Origin: CAZFHZ01 sp964519015
GTDB lineage: Bacteria > Blakebacterota > Blakebacteria > Blakebacterales > CAYUVJ01
Reading direction: 5' to 3'
Length of the DNA stretch: 61,801 bases
Assembly (NCBI GenBank): GCA_964519015.1
Contig: CAZFHZ010000007.1
Location: 1-61,801, forward strand
Part shown: positions 1-6,220 of the stretch, in pieces
How positions within the stretch are numbered: position 1 is the first letter of the stretch
Layout of the letters: each line of letters begins with the position of its first letter
Program-made: the position numbers and the translations under genes
Notes under the pieces: generated by a model
Databases searched by the model: none
Told to the model about the DNA's origin: nothing
What the model saw: the letters and a program-made list of their open reading frames with translations, nothing else

Positions 1-450
1 CATGACATCCCCCGACTTCACGGGATCCAGGACACCGACCGTGACGAAGGCGAGTGAGACACCATACGTCCGGTTGGCCAGTTCCTCGTTGGCTTTGACG
101 TGGAGGGAATCTACTGCCAGGACCGCCCGCAACCGCTCCAGCAGGTCTTTTTCCTCTCTGAGCGTGCCCAGCACCTCGACCATTTTCACCTGGGCGTCGA
201 GATTCCCGGGGTCGAGACGGAGGCACTTATCCAAGGACTTCCGGGCCTGGGCGTAGAGCGCGGGTGCCGCCCGGCGGTTGGCTTGGTACGCCGACTGGAG
301 GGTGGTCACTCCCTCTTGATAGAGGGTCCGGGCCTCTTCCGCCTCGCCGGGAGTGGGTACCCTCCCGCCCCCCGAGGGTATCCCGGGATGGGAGCTGCAG
401 CCGGCGACGAAGAGCAGCACGAGAAGAAGAGCAGGCAGACGGGCGGACAT
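1..450 (-). CDS. TPR-type lipoprotein, 3' end cut by window edge
   Basis: The minus-strand frame is open for 150 codons from the ATG at 448-450 and runs off the left edge, so the C-terminus is missing. The N-terminus is a lipoprotein signal peptide: a short basic head, a Leu/Val core and a V-A-G-C lipobox with Cys18 as the predicted lipidated residue. After it comes a Gly/Pro-rich linker and then a helical region that reads like a tetratricopeptide repeat (A-R-K-S-L-D-K-C-L-R-L-D-P-G-N-L-D-A). GGAGG stands about 8 bases before the ATG. The likely role is an envelope-anchored scaffold with TPR-type helices. The family cannot be fixed without the missing end. Confidence 0.75.
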   Translation of the reverse strand, partial: MSARLPALLLVLLFVAGCSSHPGIPSGGGRVPTPGEAEEARTLYQEGVTTLQSAYQANRRAAPALYAQARKSLDKCLRLDPGNLDAQVKMVEVLGTLREEKDLLERLRAVLAVDSLHVKANEELANRTYGVSLAFVTVGVLDPVKSGDVM

Positions 451-591
451 CGTACGCCTCCGGCGGGAGTGTGGAACGGACCCTTTCCGTCAAGACAAGG
501 AAAGCCCGGAAATCCTTCGAAAATAGTTCAAGGTCCATCCGGCTCTTAGGCTACCCGTGCTGGTCTTCATCCGATAGGGCTCCGATGAACG

Positions 592-619
592 GCGGGCGGG
601 TGCTCCGGCACCCGCCCGC
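592..619 (-). terminator. perfect 12-bp GC hairpin downstream of the acyltransferase gene
   Basis: Bases 592-603 and 608-619 are perfectly complementary around the four-base loop TCCG. The hairpin lies 24 bases after the stop of the acyltransferase gene, the last gene of the 644-4345 operon, and before the lipoprotein gene that starts at 450. No U-tract follows it in either direction. It is best read as a terminator or 3'-end stabilising hairpin. Confidence 0.65.
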
Positions 620-643
620 TTCCCCTCCAACACCGCAGCGGTC

Positions 644-1735
644 TCATACGAGATTCCGGATCCCCGGCAGCCGGCTCATGACCCGAATCGCCAGCAGCGA
701 GCAACCGACCACCAGCGGGAATCCGATCAGGTAGAAGAACGCCGACTCGTAGCCGACCCAGTGCCGGCGTTCGATCGTGTACTCGTAGACCGTCCGGAAG
801 AAGGGGTGGATCAGGTAGATGCCGAGCGAGTAAAAGCCCAGTCGATGGAAGAAGCGGTAGCCGACTCCCTTCCGGCTGCGTAGGGCGGCGGCCACAGGGA
901 TCAGGAGAATGAACGCGGCCGCCACCAGCAGCGGCTCGAGCAGCCGGAAGATGAGGTAGCGGTGGGGGATCCGGTAGAATCCTCCAAAGGTGTGGATTCC
1001 CACAACCCAACCGCTCACGACGACCGCTACAACCGCCACCACGACAACGACTCCGGCCAGCCGGATCCTCCGATCCCCCAGGATGAGCAGGGACGGTCCC
1101 GCATGGTCGGCGAGCGCATACCCGGCCACGAAGAAGGCGACAGAATTCAGGGCCAGGACACTCAGGAGAGTGGCGGTACCGCCTGGTGAGGATACCGGTC
1201 TCTCCAGAAGGGTGAGTCCGACCGTCCAAAGGGTCTGCCCGAGCACGGCAGCGAGCAGGCAGGTAACGGGACGGGGTCGGATCCGCCGATACCAACGGTA
1301 GAGCCAGGGATGCACCAGGTAGAGCTGGATGAGCACACCAAGGAACCAAAGGTGGTAATAGACCGAGAAGGTGAGAATACCGACGATGATAGCGGTCGGG
1401 CTCCAGCCGGCCAAGGCCTTGATCGCACCGTAGAAGAGTGCCCAAGCCAGATATACACCTGCGATCCGCGGCAGGGTCCGCCGATGGAAGGAGCGGTGCG
1501 GGACACCGCCCAGGCCCAGTTGGAACCCGGAGAGAATGAAGAAGAGCGGGACTGCGAAACGGCTCGCGACGTTGAGGGAGAGTCCCGCAACCACGGCGAA
1601 ACCGGGAGTGGTGGCGAGCGTCAGCGAAGCCGTAGTGTGGATGGCGATCACGCCCAGGATCGCGAAACCCCGGAGCAGGGTCGTCAGGTAGACGAATTCC
1701 CGGGCCTCGGGCGGGGTGGCGGGCCGGCGACTCAG
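644..1735 (-). CDS. acyltransferase-3 family membrane protein (OafA/YrhL-like)
   Basis: This is a polytopic membrane protein with about ten hydrophobic segments. The N-terminal L-R-G-F-A-I-L-G-V-I-A-I-H-T pattern is typical of acyltransferase-3 proteins, which acetylate or otherwise acylate surface sugars; the His in this pattern is the conserved catalytic candidate. R-F-A-V-P-L-F-F-I-L-S-G-F follows, as in the family. The first conventional start codon is the GTG at 1649-1651, but it would cut into the first conserved helix. The frame is open upstream only to a CTG at 1733-1735, which overlaps the stop of the previous gene as CTGA; I use it as the start, giving 363 aa. It is the last gene of an operon with a beta-propeller protein and an FkbM methyltransferase, which supports glycan modification. 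The family is clear; the exact start is not. Confidence 0.82.
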   Translation of the reverse strand: MSRRPATPPEAREFVYLTTLLRGFAILGVIAIHTTASLTLATTPGFAVVAGLSLNVASRFAVPLFFILSGFQLGLGGVPHRSFHRRTLPRIAGVYLAWALFYGAIKALAGWSPTAIIVGILTFSVYYHLWFLGVLIQLYLVHPWLYRWYRRIRPRPVTCLLAAVLGQTLWTVGLTLLERPVSSPGGTATLLSVLALNSVAFFVAGYALADHAGPSLLILGDRRIRLAGVVVVVAVVAVVVSGWVVGIHTFGGFYRIPHRYLIFRLLEPLLVAAAFILLIPVAAALRSRKGVGYRFFHRLGFYSLGIYLIHPFFRTVYEYTIERRHWVGYESAFFYLIGFPLVVGCSLLAIRVMSRLPGIRNLV

Positions 1736-2718
1736 CGGCTGCTTCCTTCCAGGGTGAGAAGCTGGATCGAATCATCGTGCTCGAGCACCAAGGCCGGCAC
1801 CTCCCCCCGGAGCCAGAGCATCACTGTGGTCACCCGGGTGAATGGATGTAGTGAGACGGCGCTCCAATGCCGGAGGTCGAAGGATAGGGCCAGACCGCTC
1901 TGCCAGTCCATCCCGGGGGTGATCCCGTGGTAGGTGAGGACATATGTTCCTTCACTCTCGATGAGATCGTCCGGGACAACATACCGGTCCCAGTCCGATC
2001 CGCCGGCGAAGACCGGCCGGGATGACTTCCGCCAGGTGATCAAGTCGTCGCTGACGGCATACCCGATCCGTCCTTCGTTGAATGCACCCCGGCCTTCATA
2101 GAGCATGACCCACCGGTCTCCCTGGCGGGTCACGAGGGGGGAACTGGCGTCCCGGTTCTGCCAGCCGAAAATGGTCTGAGCCAGCACATAGCGCTTGATG
2201 ACCTGCCAGGTCCGTCCGTCCCGGGAAGTCGCCAGGGAGACTCCCCGGTCGAGGGCATCCTCCTTGTCCTCGAAGAAGAGGTAGTAGGAGCTGTCATGCA
2301 CCACGGTATAAGGGTCCTCGGAGGGCAGGTCCAGGATCCGGCCCAGTTTCTCCCAGGTGGTCCCGTCCCGGGACCGGGCCGCCCCGACGAAGACGTTATC
2401 CTGCCGATAGCGACCCTGGTACGCGGAATAGAAGAGAAGGAAGGCGTCCTCCTGAGGACTGCGGACGATGTTCCCGATCTCCCGGAAATGCTCGTCCCAC
2501 TCCCCCGCTCCACCGGCCGGGATCAGCACCGTCGCAGGCCGGACGTCCAGGTCCTCGAGTCCCTCGACCCAGTCCGGAGACTCGGGTCCGATGACATCGG
2601 TCCCACCGACCTGGCCATTGAAGAGCAGATAGACCAGACCCAGGACGGCGACGACCGCTCCGATGAGAATCCCGATCCTCCACATCCTGATAGACCGACC
2701 CTCGTCACGATCCGGCAT
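1732..2718 (-). CDS. membrane-anchored five-bladed beta-propeller (glycosidase-like) protein
   Basis: From the ATG at 2718 the protein has a short charged head, one transmembrane segment (about residues 13-32) and an exported domain of roughly 290 residues. The exported part contains repeated S-R-D-G-x-T-W / D-D-L-I-T-W-type blade motifs and Y-Y-L-F-F-E-D and W-V-M-L-Y-E-G strands, as in GH43/GH32/GH130-like five-bladed propellers. Such proteins bind or cleave glycosides; I cannot assign catalytic residues, so hydrolase activity is not claimed. The frame stays open up to a TTG at 2836-2838 that overlaps the FkbM stop as TTGA, which would add 40 Gly/Pro/Arg-rich residues. I prefer 2718 because an AAGGAAGG lies upstream and the extension looks non-coding, but the overlap pattern in this operon makes the TTG possible. 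Confidence 0.75.
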   Translation of the reverse strand: MPDRDEGRSIRMWRIGILIGAVVAVLGLVYLLFNGQVGGTDVIGPESPDWVEGLEDLDVRPATVLIPAGGAGEWDEHFREIGNIVRSPQEDAFLLFYSAYQGRYRQDNVFVGAARSRDGTTWEKLGRILDLPSEDPYTVVHDSSYYLFFEDKEDALDRGVSLATSRDGRTWQVIKRYVLAQTIFGWQNRDASSPLVTRQGDRWVMLYEGRGAFNEGRIGYAVSDDLITWRKSSRPVFAGGSDWDRYVVPDDLIESEGTYVLTYHGITPGMDWQSGLALSFDLRHWSAVSLHPFTRVTTVMLWLRGEVPALVLEHDDSIQLLTLEGSSR

Positions 2719-2834
2719 GTGTCCGGGTGTCCCTTCCTTTTCTCCTGATGGACCCCACCGCCCGGATCGACCCCGGCCCAGGGAGTATTCCATCCTCATG
2801 TCCTCGGGACCCGGGAGGAGTCCTCCCGGGCGGT

Positions 2835-3794
2835 TCAATGGTACGGGAGCAGCAGGAGTTCGACCGTCCGACCGTCACCCTCACCCGGATACGGTTCCAG
2901 CCTCCCCCAATACGTGTGGGGAACCCGGTTACAGACAACCCGGTAGGGGATGGTCCCGGTCAGTTCCCGGAGGGTCTGTCCGCCCGGGTTGAACTCCACG
3001 ACCAGAGCCGGCCGGTGCCGCTCGAGCAGGGTTCGGGCACCCGCCAGGACCGCCCGTTCGTGGCCTTCGACGTCGATCTTGATCAGGCTCACCGGGCGCC
3101 CATCCTCTATGACGGCCTCATCCAGGGTCGTGAGGTCGACCCGGTGGGGGGAATCCCGATCGAGCCGCCCCTTCCCTATGTTGAAGCCGGCCGCATCGGC
3201 GGAGAAGCCTGCCCGGCCGATCCCCTCTCCCGCCGCCATCGGGTGCGTGACGACCTGTTCCAGTCGGTTCAGCCCGAGGTTCTGCCGCAGGCGGTCGTGG
3301 ATCGCAGGAACCGGCTCGAATGCGTGCACCCTTCCCGCTGGTCCCACACAGGCCGCCAGCACCGAGGTGTGGATCCCCAGGTTGGCCCCCACGTCGATGG
3401 CGGTAGTCCCCGGGTGGGCATAGTCTCGGTAGAGGTCGAAATGGGTCAGGTTGTCGCTGAAGCCGTACAGGTAGACGACACTGGAATTCGCGTCGGACGA
3501 GCGGCAGTGGATATGGAGGTCGTCGAATCCGATGGGTGACGTTCCGAGGTCGGAATCCTCCCCCTCGCGATGCAGGACCGACTGCGCCTGGTTGACCAAT
3601 CGGATGAAGAGGTCCGACCATCGCCTCCCGAGTCGACCGGGACGATCGAGCCCGTACCAGGCCCGAGCCTGGCGCATGATCCGTGCCCGGGCCGTTCCGG
3701 TGCCGTCGGCATAGGCGGCCCGCACCAGCGAGCGGATCGGTCTGCGGGTCACGACATCGACAGCTCGTTCAGCGCTGCGGACGGGGGCAATCAC
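2835..3794 (-). CDS. FkbM family SAM-dependent methyltransferase
   Basis: This is a 319-residue protein starting at the GTG at 3792-3794. The SAM-binding motif I is D-V-G-A-N-L-G-I-H-T (about residues 134-143), followed by the acidic F-E-P at about 159-161. The FkbM hallmark I-K-I-D-V-E-G-H-E lies near residue 245, followed by the typical R-P-A-L-V-V-E-F strand. FkbM enzymes O-methylate sugars or polyketide hydroxyls. The first 90 residues form a family-variable N-terminal part. Its start overlaps the stop of the upstream thioredoxin-fold gene (GTGA), and its own stop falls at the possible TTG start of the next gene. The neighbours suggest a sugar or surface glycan substrate. Confidence 0.9.
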   Translation of the reverse strand: MIAPVRSAERAVDVVTRRPIRSLVRAAYADGTGTARARIMRQARAWYGLDRPGRLGRRWSDLFIRLVNQAQSVLHREGEDSDLGTSPIGFDDLHIHCRSSDANSSVVYLYGFSDNLTHFDLYRDYAHPGTTAIDVGANLGIHTSVLAACVGPAGRVHAFEPVPAIHDRLRQNLGLNRLEQVVTHPMAAGEGIGRAGFSADAAGFNIGKGRLDRDSPHRVDLTTLDEAVIEDGRPVSLIKIDVEGHERAVLAGARTLLERHRPALVVEFNPGGQTLRELTGTIPYRVVCNRVPHTYWGRLEPYPGEGDGRTVELLLLPYH

Positions 3795-4345
3795 GATCCG
3801 GGGGGGCGCAGCGCAGCGACGATGTTTCCCTCCAGCAGCATCTGGTTGTACGAGCTCACCACCCCGACCGACATGAGCACCCGGCCGTCGCGGCCCACGA
3901 TGCAGTTCAGCGGCAAGTCGGACACTCCATATCGCTTCAAGGTCACGGGATTGTGCCAGAACACCAGCGGCCAGTCGTAGCCCCCGGCCTTGAAGATCGC
4001 CGCCGGATCGAGACTGTCGGCCGGGGCGGCGGCGCAGACTGAGATGACTTTCAGTCCCTTAGCGCCGTAACGCTGGGCGATCGGTTTGACCAGGGCGAGC
4101 TGGTCGAGACAGCGCTTCTCGTTCGGGTCGAGGAACATGATGAACAGGGCGAAGCCTTCCTGGGCCCGAAGGCGGATTGCTTCCCCGCTGACCGGCTGCC
4201 AGGTCAGGTCGGGCAACCGGTTGCCCGCCTGGAAGGATCCTTCGGCCTGCTGGATCGGCGTGGCCGGCCCCGGGGGCATCGCCGAAGCCACCGTCAGGGC
4301 CAGGGAACAGAAGGACAGCGTGGCGAGAGCGCGGAAGGAGACCAT
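3791..4345 (-). CDS. exported thioredoxin-fold (TlpA/AhpC-like) protein without CxxC
   Basis: The start is the ATG at 4343-4345, chosen because AAAGGAGGG sits just ahead of it; the frame is open further but without a better signal. The 184-residue product has a signal peptide (residues 1-22, ending A-S-A). The domain then reads like TlpA or AhpC/TSA: a G-N-R-L-P-D-L-T-W entry strand, F-A-L-F-I-M-F-L-D-P before the active-site loop, and a cis-Pro-like D-L-P-L-N-C. The loop carries a single cysteine (K-R-C, Cys79) instead of CxxC, so a classical dithiol exchange is unlikely. It is the first gene of the four-gene operon running down to 644. A TATATT at 4431-4436 (minus strand) is a weak -10 candidate. 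Confidence 0.8.
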   Translation of the reverse strand: MVSFRALATLSFCSLALTVASAMPPGPATPIQQAEGSFQAGNRLPDLTWQPVSGEAIRLRAQEGFALFIMFLDPNEKRCLDQLALVKPIAQRYGAKGLKVISVCAAAPADSLDPAAIFKAGGYDWPLVFWHNPVTLKRYGVSDLPLNCIVGRDGRVLMSVGVVSSYNQMLLEGNIVAALRPPGS

Positions 4346-4542
4346 CGTCACCCTCCTTTCGGTGCGACTGGATCGGCGCACCGTCGATTCCGCATCCCAC
4401 CTTGGGTACGGCGGTATGGATCTCCTACGTAATATACATCGCCGGGAGGGTGTCGCCCAGACCCCCCACCGGCTTGCAGCGCCTCGCTCCCCGGTGCTAG
4501 CTTACCCCGGACATCGACCTCACCGGAGAAGGAGCATCGCCT

Positions 4543-5841
4543 ATGTCGGGTATGGATAACGCACCGGGCCGGATCGCCTCCAAAGAGCCCCCCCCTTCCT
4601 ACCGATGGCTGGTCCTGGTGGTCATCAGCCTGGCCATGTTCGGGAACTACTACGTCTATGACAGCATCGCCCCGATCGCCGATATCCTGAAGTCCAGCCT
4701 GGGCTTCACCGATGAGAACATCGGGAGCCTCTATTCAGTCTACAGCGTCGCCGCGGTCATCATCCTGCTCATCGGTGGGATCATCATCGACCGATTCGGC
4801 ACCACGAAATCGACGATGCTCTTCGGCACGATCTGTGCGATCGCCGGCGTGCTCACGGCGGTCTCCCCCGACCTGCGGGTCATGCTGGCCGGCCGGTTCA
4901 TGCTCGGCCTGGGTGCCGAACCGCTCATCGTGGCCATTACCACCGCCCTGGCCAAGTGGTTCAAGGGGAAGGAACTCAGCTTCGCCTTCGGCCTGAACCT
5001 GACCATCGCCCGGCTGGGCTCGGTAGCGGCCGACAACTCCCCCACCTGGGCGGGATTCTCCTACACGGGCTGGCAGGGTCCCCTCTGGGTGGCCGCGATC
5101 ATCGGGCTCTTCTGTGTGGTGGGGGCGGCCCTCTACTGGGTCCTGGAGGCGGGCGCCAATCGGAAGTGGTCGCTCGGTCAGGCCGGTGGGGTCGACCGGC
5201 TGGTCTGGAAGGACCTCTTCCGGTTCACTCCTTCCTTCTGGTTCATCGTGGCCCTCTGCGTGACCTTCTACTCGGCGATCTTCCCCTTCCGCAGTTTCGC
5301 CATCAAGTTCTTCATCGAGGGGCACGGCCTCTCCCGCGAGACGGCCGGTTTCTACAACAGCATCCTGCCCATGTCGGCCATGATCGCCACCCCCCTCTTC
5401 GGGCTATTGGTGGACAAAGTGGGCAAACGGGCCCTGCTCATGGCGCTGGGGGCGTTCATGCTCATGCCGGTCTACCTGATGATGGGCTACCACCTGCTCC
5501 CCCTCGGGGTGCCCATCGCCATGATGGGGGTGGCCTTCTCACTGATCCCGGCCGTGATGTGGCCCTCGGTGGCCTACATCGTCGACCAGAGACGCCTGGG
5601 GACCGCCTTCTCCGTGATGACCCTGATCCAGCAGATCGGGGTGGCGGTGATGAACTGGTTGATCGGGCGCACCAACGACCTGGCCGGTGCCAGCGCGGCC
5701 AATCCGGCGGGTTACGTGGCCGGGATGTGGATCTTCAGCACGCTCGGCCTCCTCGCCCTCTTCTTCGCGATCATGCTGCGCCGCTCCGAGCGGGGACCCC
5801 ACGGGCACGGGCTGGAGAGTATCCGGGCGGGAGCCGCCTGA
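4543..5841 (+). CDS. MFS transporter, MFSD1-like
   Basis: This is a 432-residue major facilitator with about twelve membrane helices. The loop after helix 2 holds the MFS signature (G-G-I-I-I-D-R-F-G-T). The helix 4-5 region, G-R-F-M-L-G-L-G-A-E-P followed by W-F-K-G-K-E-L-S-F-A-F-G-L, resembles the MFSD1 subfamily more than sugar or drug carriers. Animal MFSD1 is a lysosomal dipeptide carrier, so a peptide substrate is plausible here, but that is inference. The start is ATG 4543, behind GGAGAAGGAG. The gene is divergent from the 4345 operon, sharing a 197-base intergenic region, and is monocistronic, ending towards a strong hairpin at 6159-6191. Confidence 0.88.
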   Translation: MSGMDNAPGRIASKEPPPSYRWLVLVVISLAMFGNYYVYDSIAPIADILKSSLGFTDENIGSLYSVYSVAAVIILLIGGIIIDRFGTTKSTMLFGTICAIAGVLTAVSPDLRVMLAGRFMLGLGAEPLIVAITTALAKWFKGKELSFAFGLNLTIARLGSVAADNSPTWAGFSYTGWQGPLWVAAIIGLFCVVGAALYWVLEAGANRKWSLGQAGGVDRLVWKDLFRFTPSFWFIVALCVTFYSAIFPFRSFAIKFFIEGHGLSRETAGFYNSILPMSAMIATPLFGLLVDKVGKRALLMALGAFMLMPVYLMMGYHLLPLGVPIAMMGVAFSLIPAVMWPSVAYIVDQRRLGTAFSVMTLIQQIGVAVMNWLIGRTNDLAGASAANPAGYVAGMWIFSTLGLLALFFAIMLRRSERGPHGHGLESIRAGAA

Positions 5842-6031
5842 GCGAGGCCCGCCCGGGATAATGAGGGTGCCGAACGGAGTGTCGGACCCCTCATGGAAGA
5901 TGGGAGCAGTGTCAGTCCCCGTACGGCGGTTTCCGCCGCCGGCGGGCGGTGCCAAGGGGTACGGGTGCCCCGAGGGGCTGGGCGGGCCTGGGACCCGCCG
6001 TGAAGGACACGCCCGGAGAGGAGGTGATCCA

Positions 6032-6076
6032 GTGGAGGTTCATAAATCCCGTTTCGTGGAGGTGGCGTCCTCGTAA
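6032..6076 (+). CDS. candidate 14-residue leader or small peptide behind a near-perfect Shine-Dalgarno
   Basis: AGGAGGTGATCC at 6019-6030 matches 12 consecutive bases of the complement of the usual 16S rRNA 3' end. A GTG follows at 6032-6034 with correct spacing, then 13 more sense codons (V/M-E-V-H-K-S-R-F-V-E-V-A-S-S) and TAA. The peptide resembles no family I know. The downstream DNA folds back on this segment, so a leader peptide or anti-Shine-Dalgarno-sequestering RNA are both conceivable. Nothing on the plus strand follows within 4 kb that it could regulate. Its existence as a translated gene is uncertain. Confidence 0.3.
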   Translation: MEVHKSRFVEVASS

Positions 6077-6158
6077 GGGGAGATCCACCGCGCACGTGGC
6101 GCCACTGGAGGCACCCCCTGCCACGGGGGTCCCAACGCCACCGAGACGGAACGAAATC

Positions 6159-6191
6159 GGGCCCCGACGCCTGCTACCGGTGTCGGGGCCC
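6159..6191. terminator. bidirectional terminator-like hairpin between convergent genes
   Basis: Bases 6159-6168 (GGGCCCCGAC) and 6182-6191 (GTCGGGGCCC) form a 10-bp perfect stem with a 13-base loop. It sits between the 3' ends of the MFS gene and the ADOP permease. The minus-strand exit has a short T-rich GATTTCGTT; the plus-strand exit has none. It probably terminates or stabilises both transcripts. Confidence 0.65.
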
Positions 6192-6220
6192 AACTATGTG
6201 AGGAGCGGTCGCGACAGACG

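Larger units (their letters stand above)
5842..6220. other. 379-base intergenic region with dense inverted repeats
   Basis: This is the gap between the convergent MFS gene and the ADOP permease. It is GC-rich and contains several self-complementary stretches, for example GGTGGCG near 6060 against CGCCACC near 6136, and GCGG/CCGC-type hairpins near 5930-5955. It also holds the tiny ORF at 6032-6076 and the hairpin at 6159-6191. I see no tRNA T-arm, no RNase P, SRP or tmRNA signature, and no riboswitch that I recognise. A structured small RNA is possible but unproven. Confidence 0.5.

Noticed and set aside
1010..1055. ACC/ACG-rich low-complexity stretch as a DNA repeat
   Set aside because: It encodes the Val/Ala-rich membrane helix of the acyltransferase and has no regular unit.
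567..1775. Minus-strand 402-codon frame overlapping the acyltransferase
   Set aside because: It is Arg/Pro-rich with no membrane segments; the other frame encodes a clear acyltransferase-3 protein.
6019..6030. Possible reverse-strand 16S rRNA 3' end (GGATCACCTCCT on the minus strand)
   Set aside because: The adjacent bases lack the conserved GTAACAAGGTAGCCGTA and helix 45 sequence, so it is not an rRNA fragment.
6032..6050. Possible tRNA T-arm (GGTTCATAAATCC)
   Set aside because: The conserved A58 position and stem pairing do not fit, and no anticodon or acceptor arm surrounds it.
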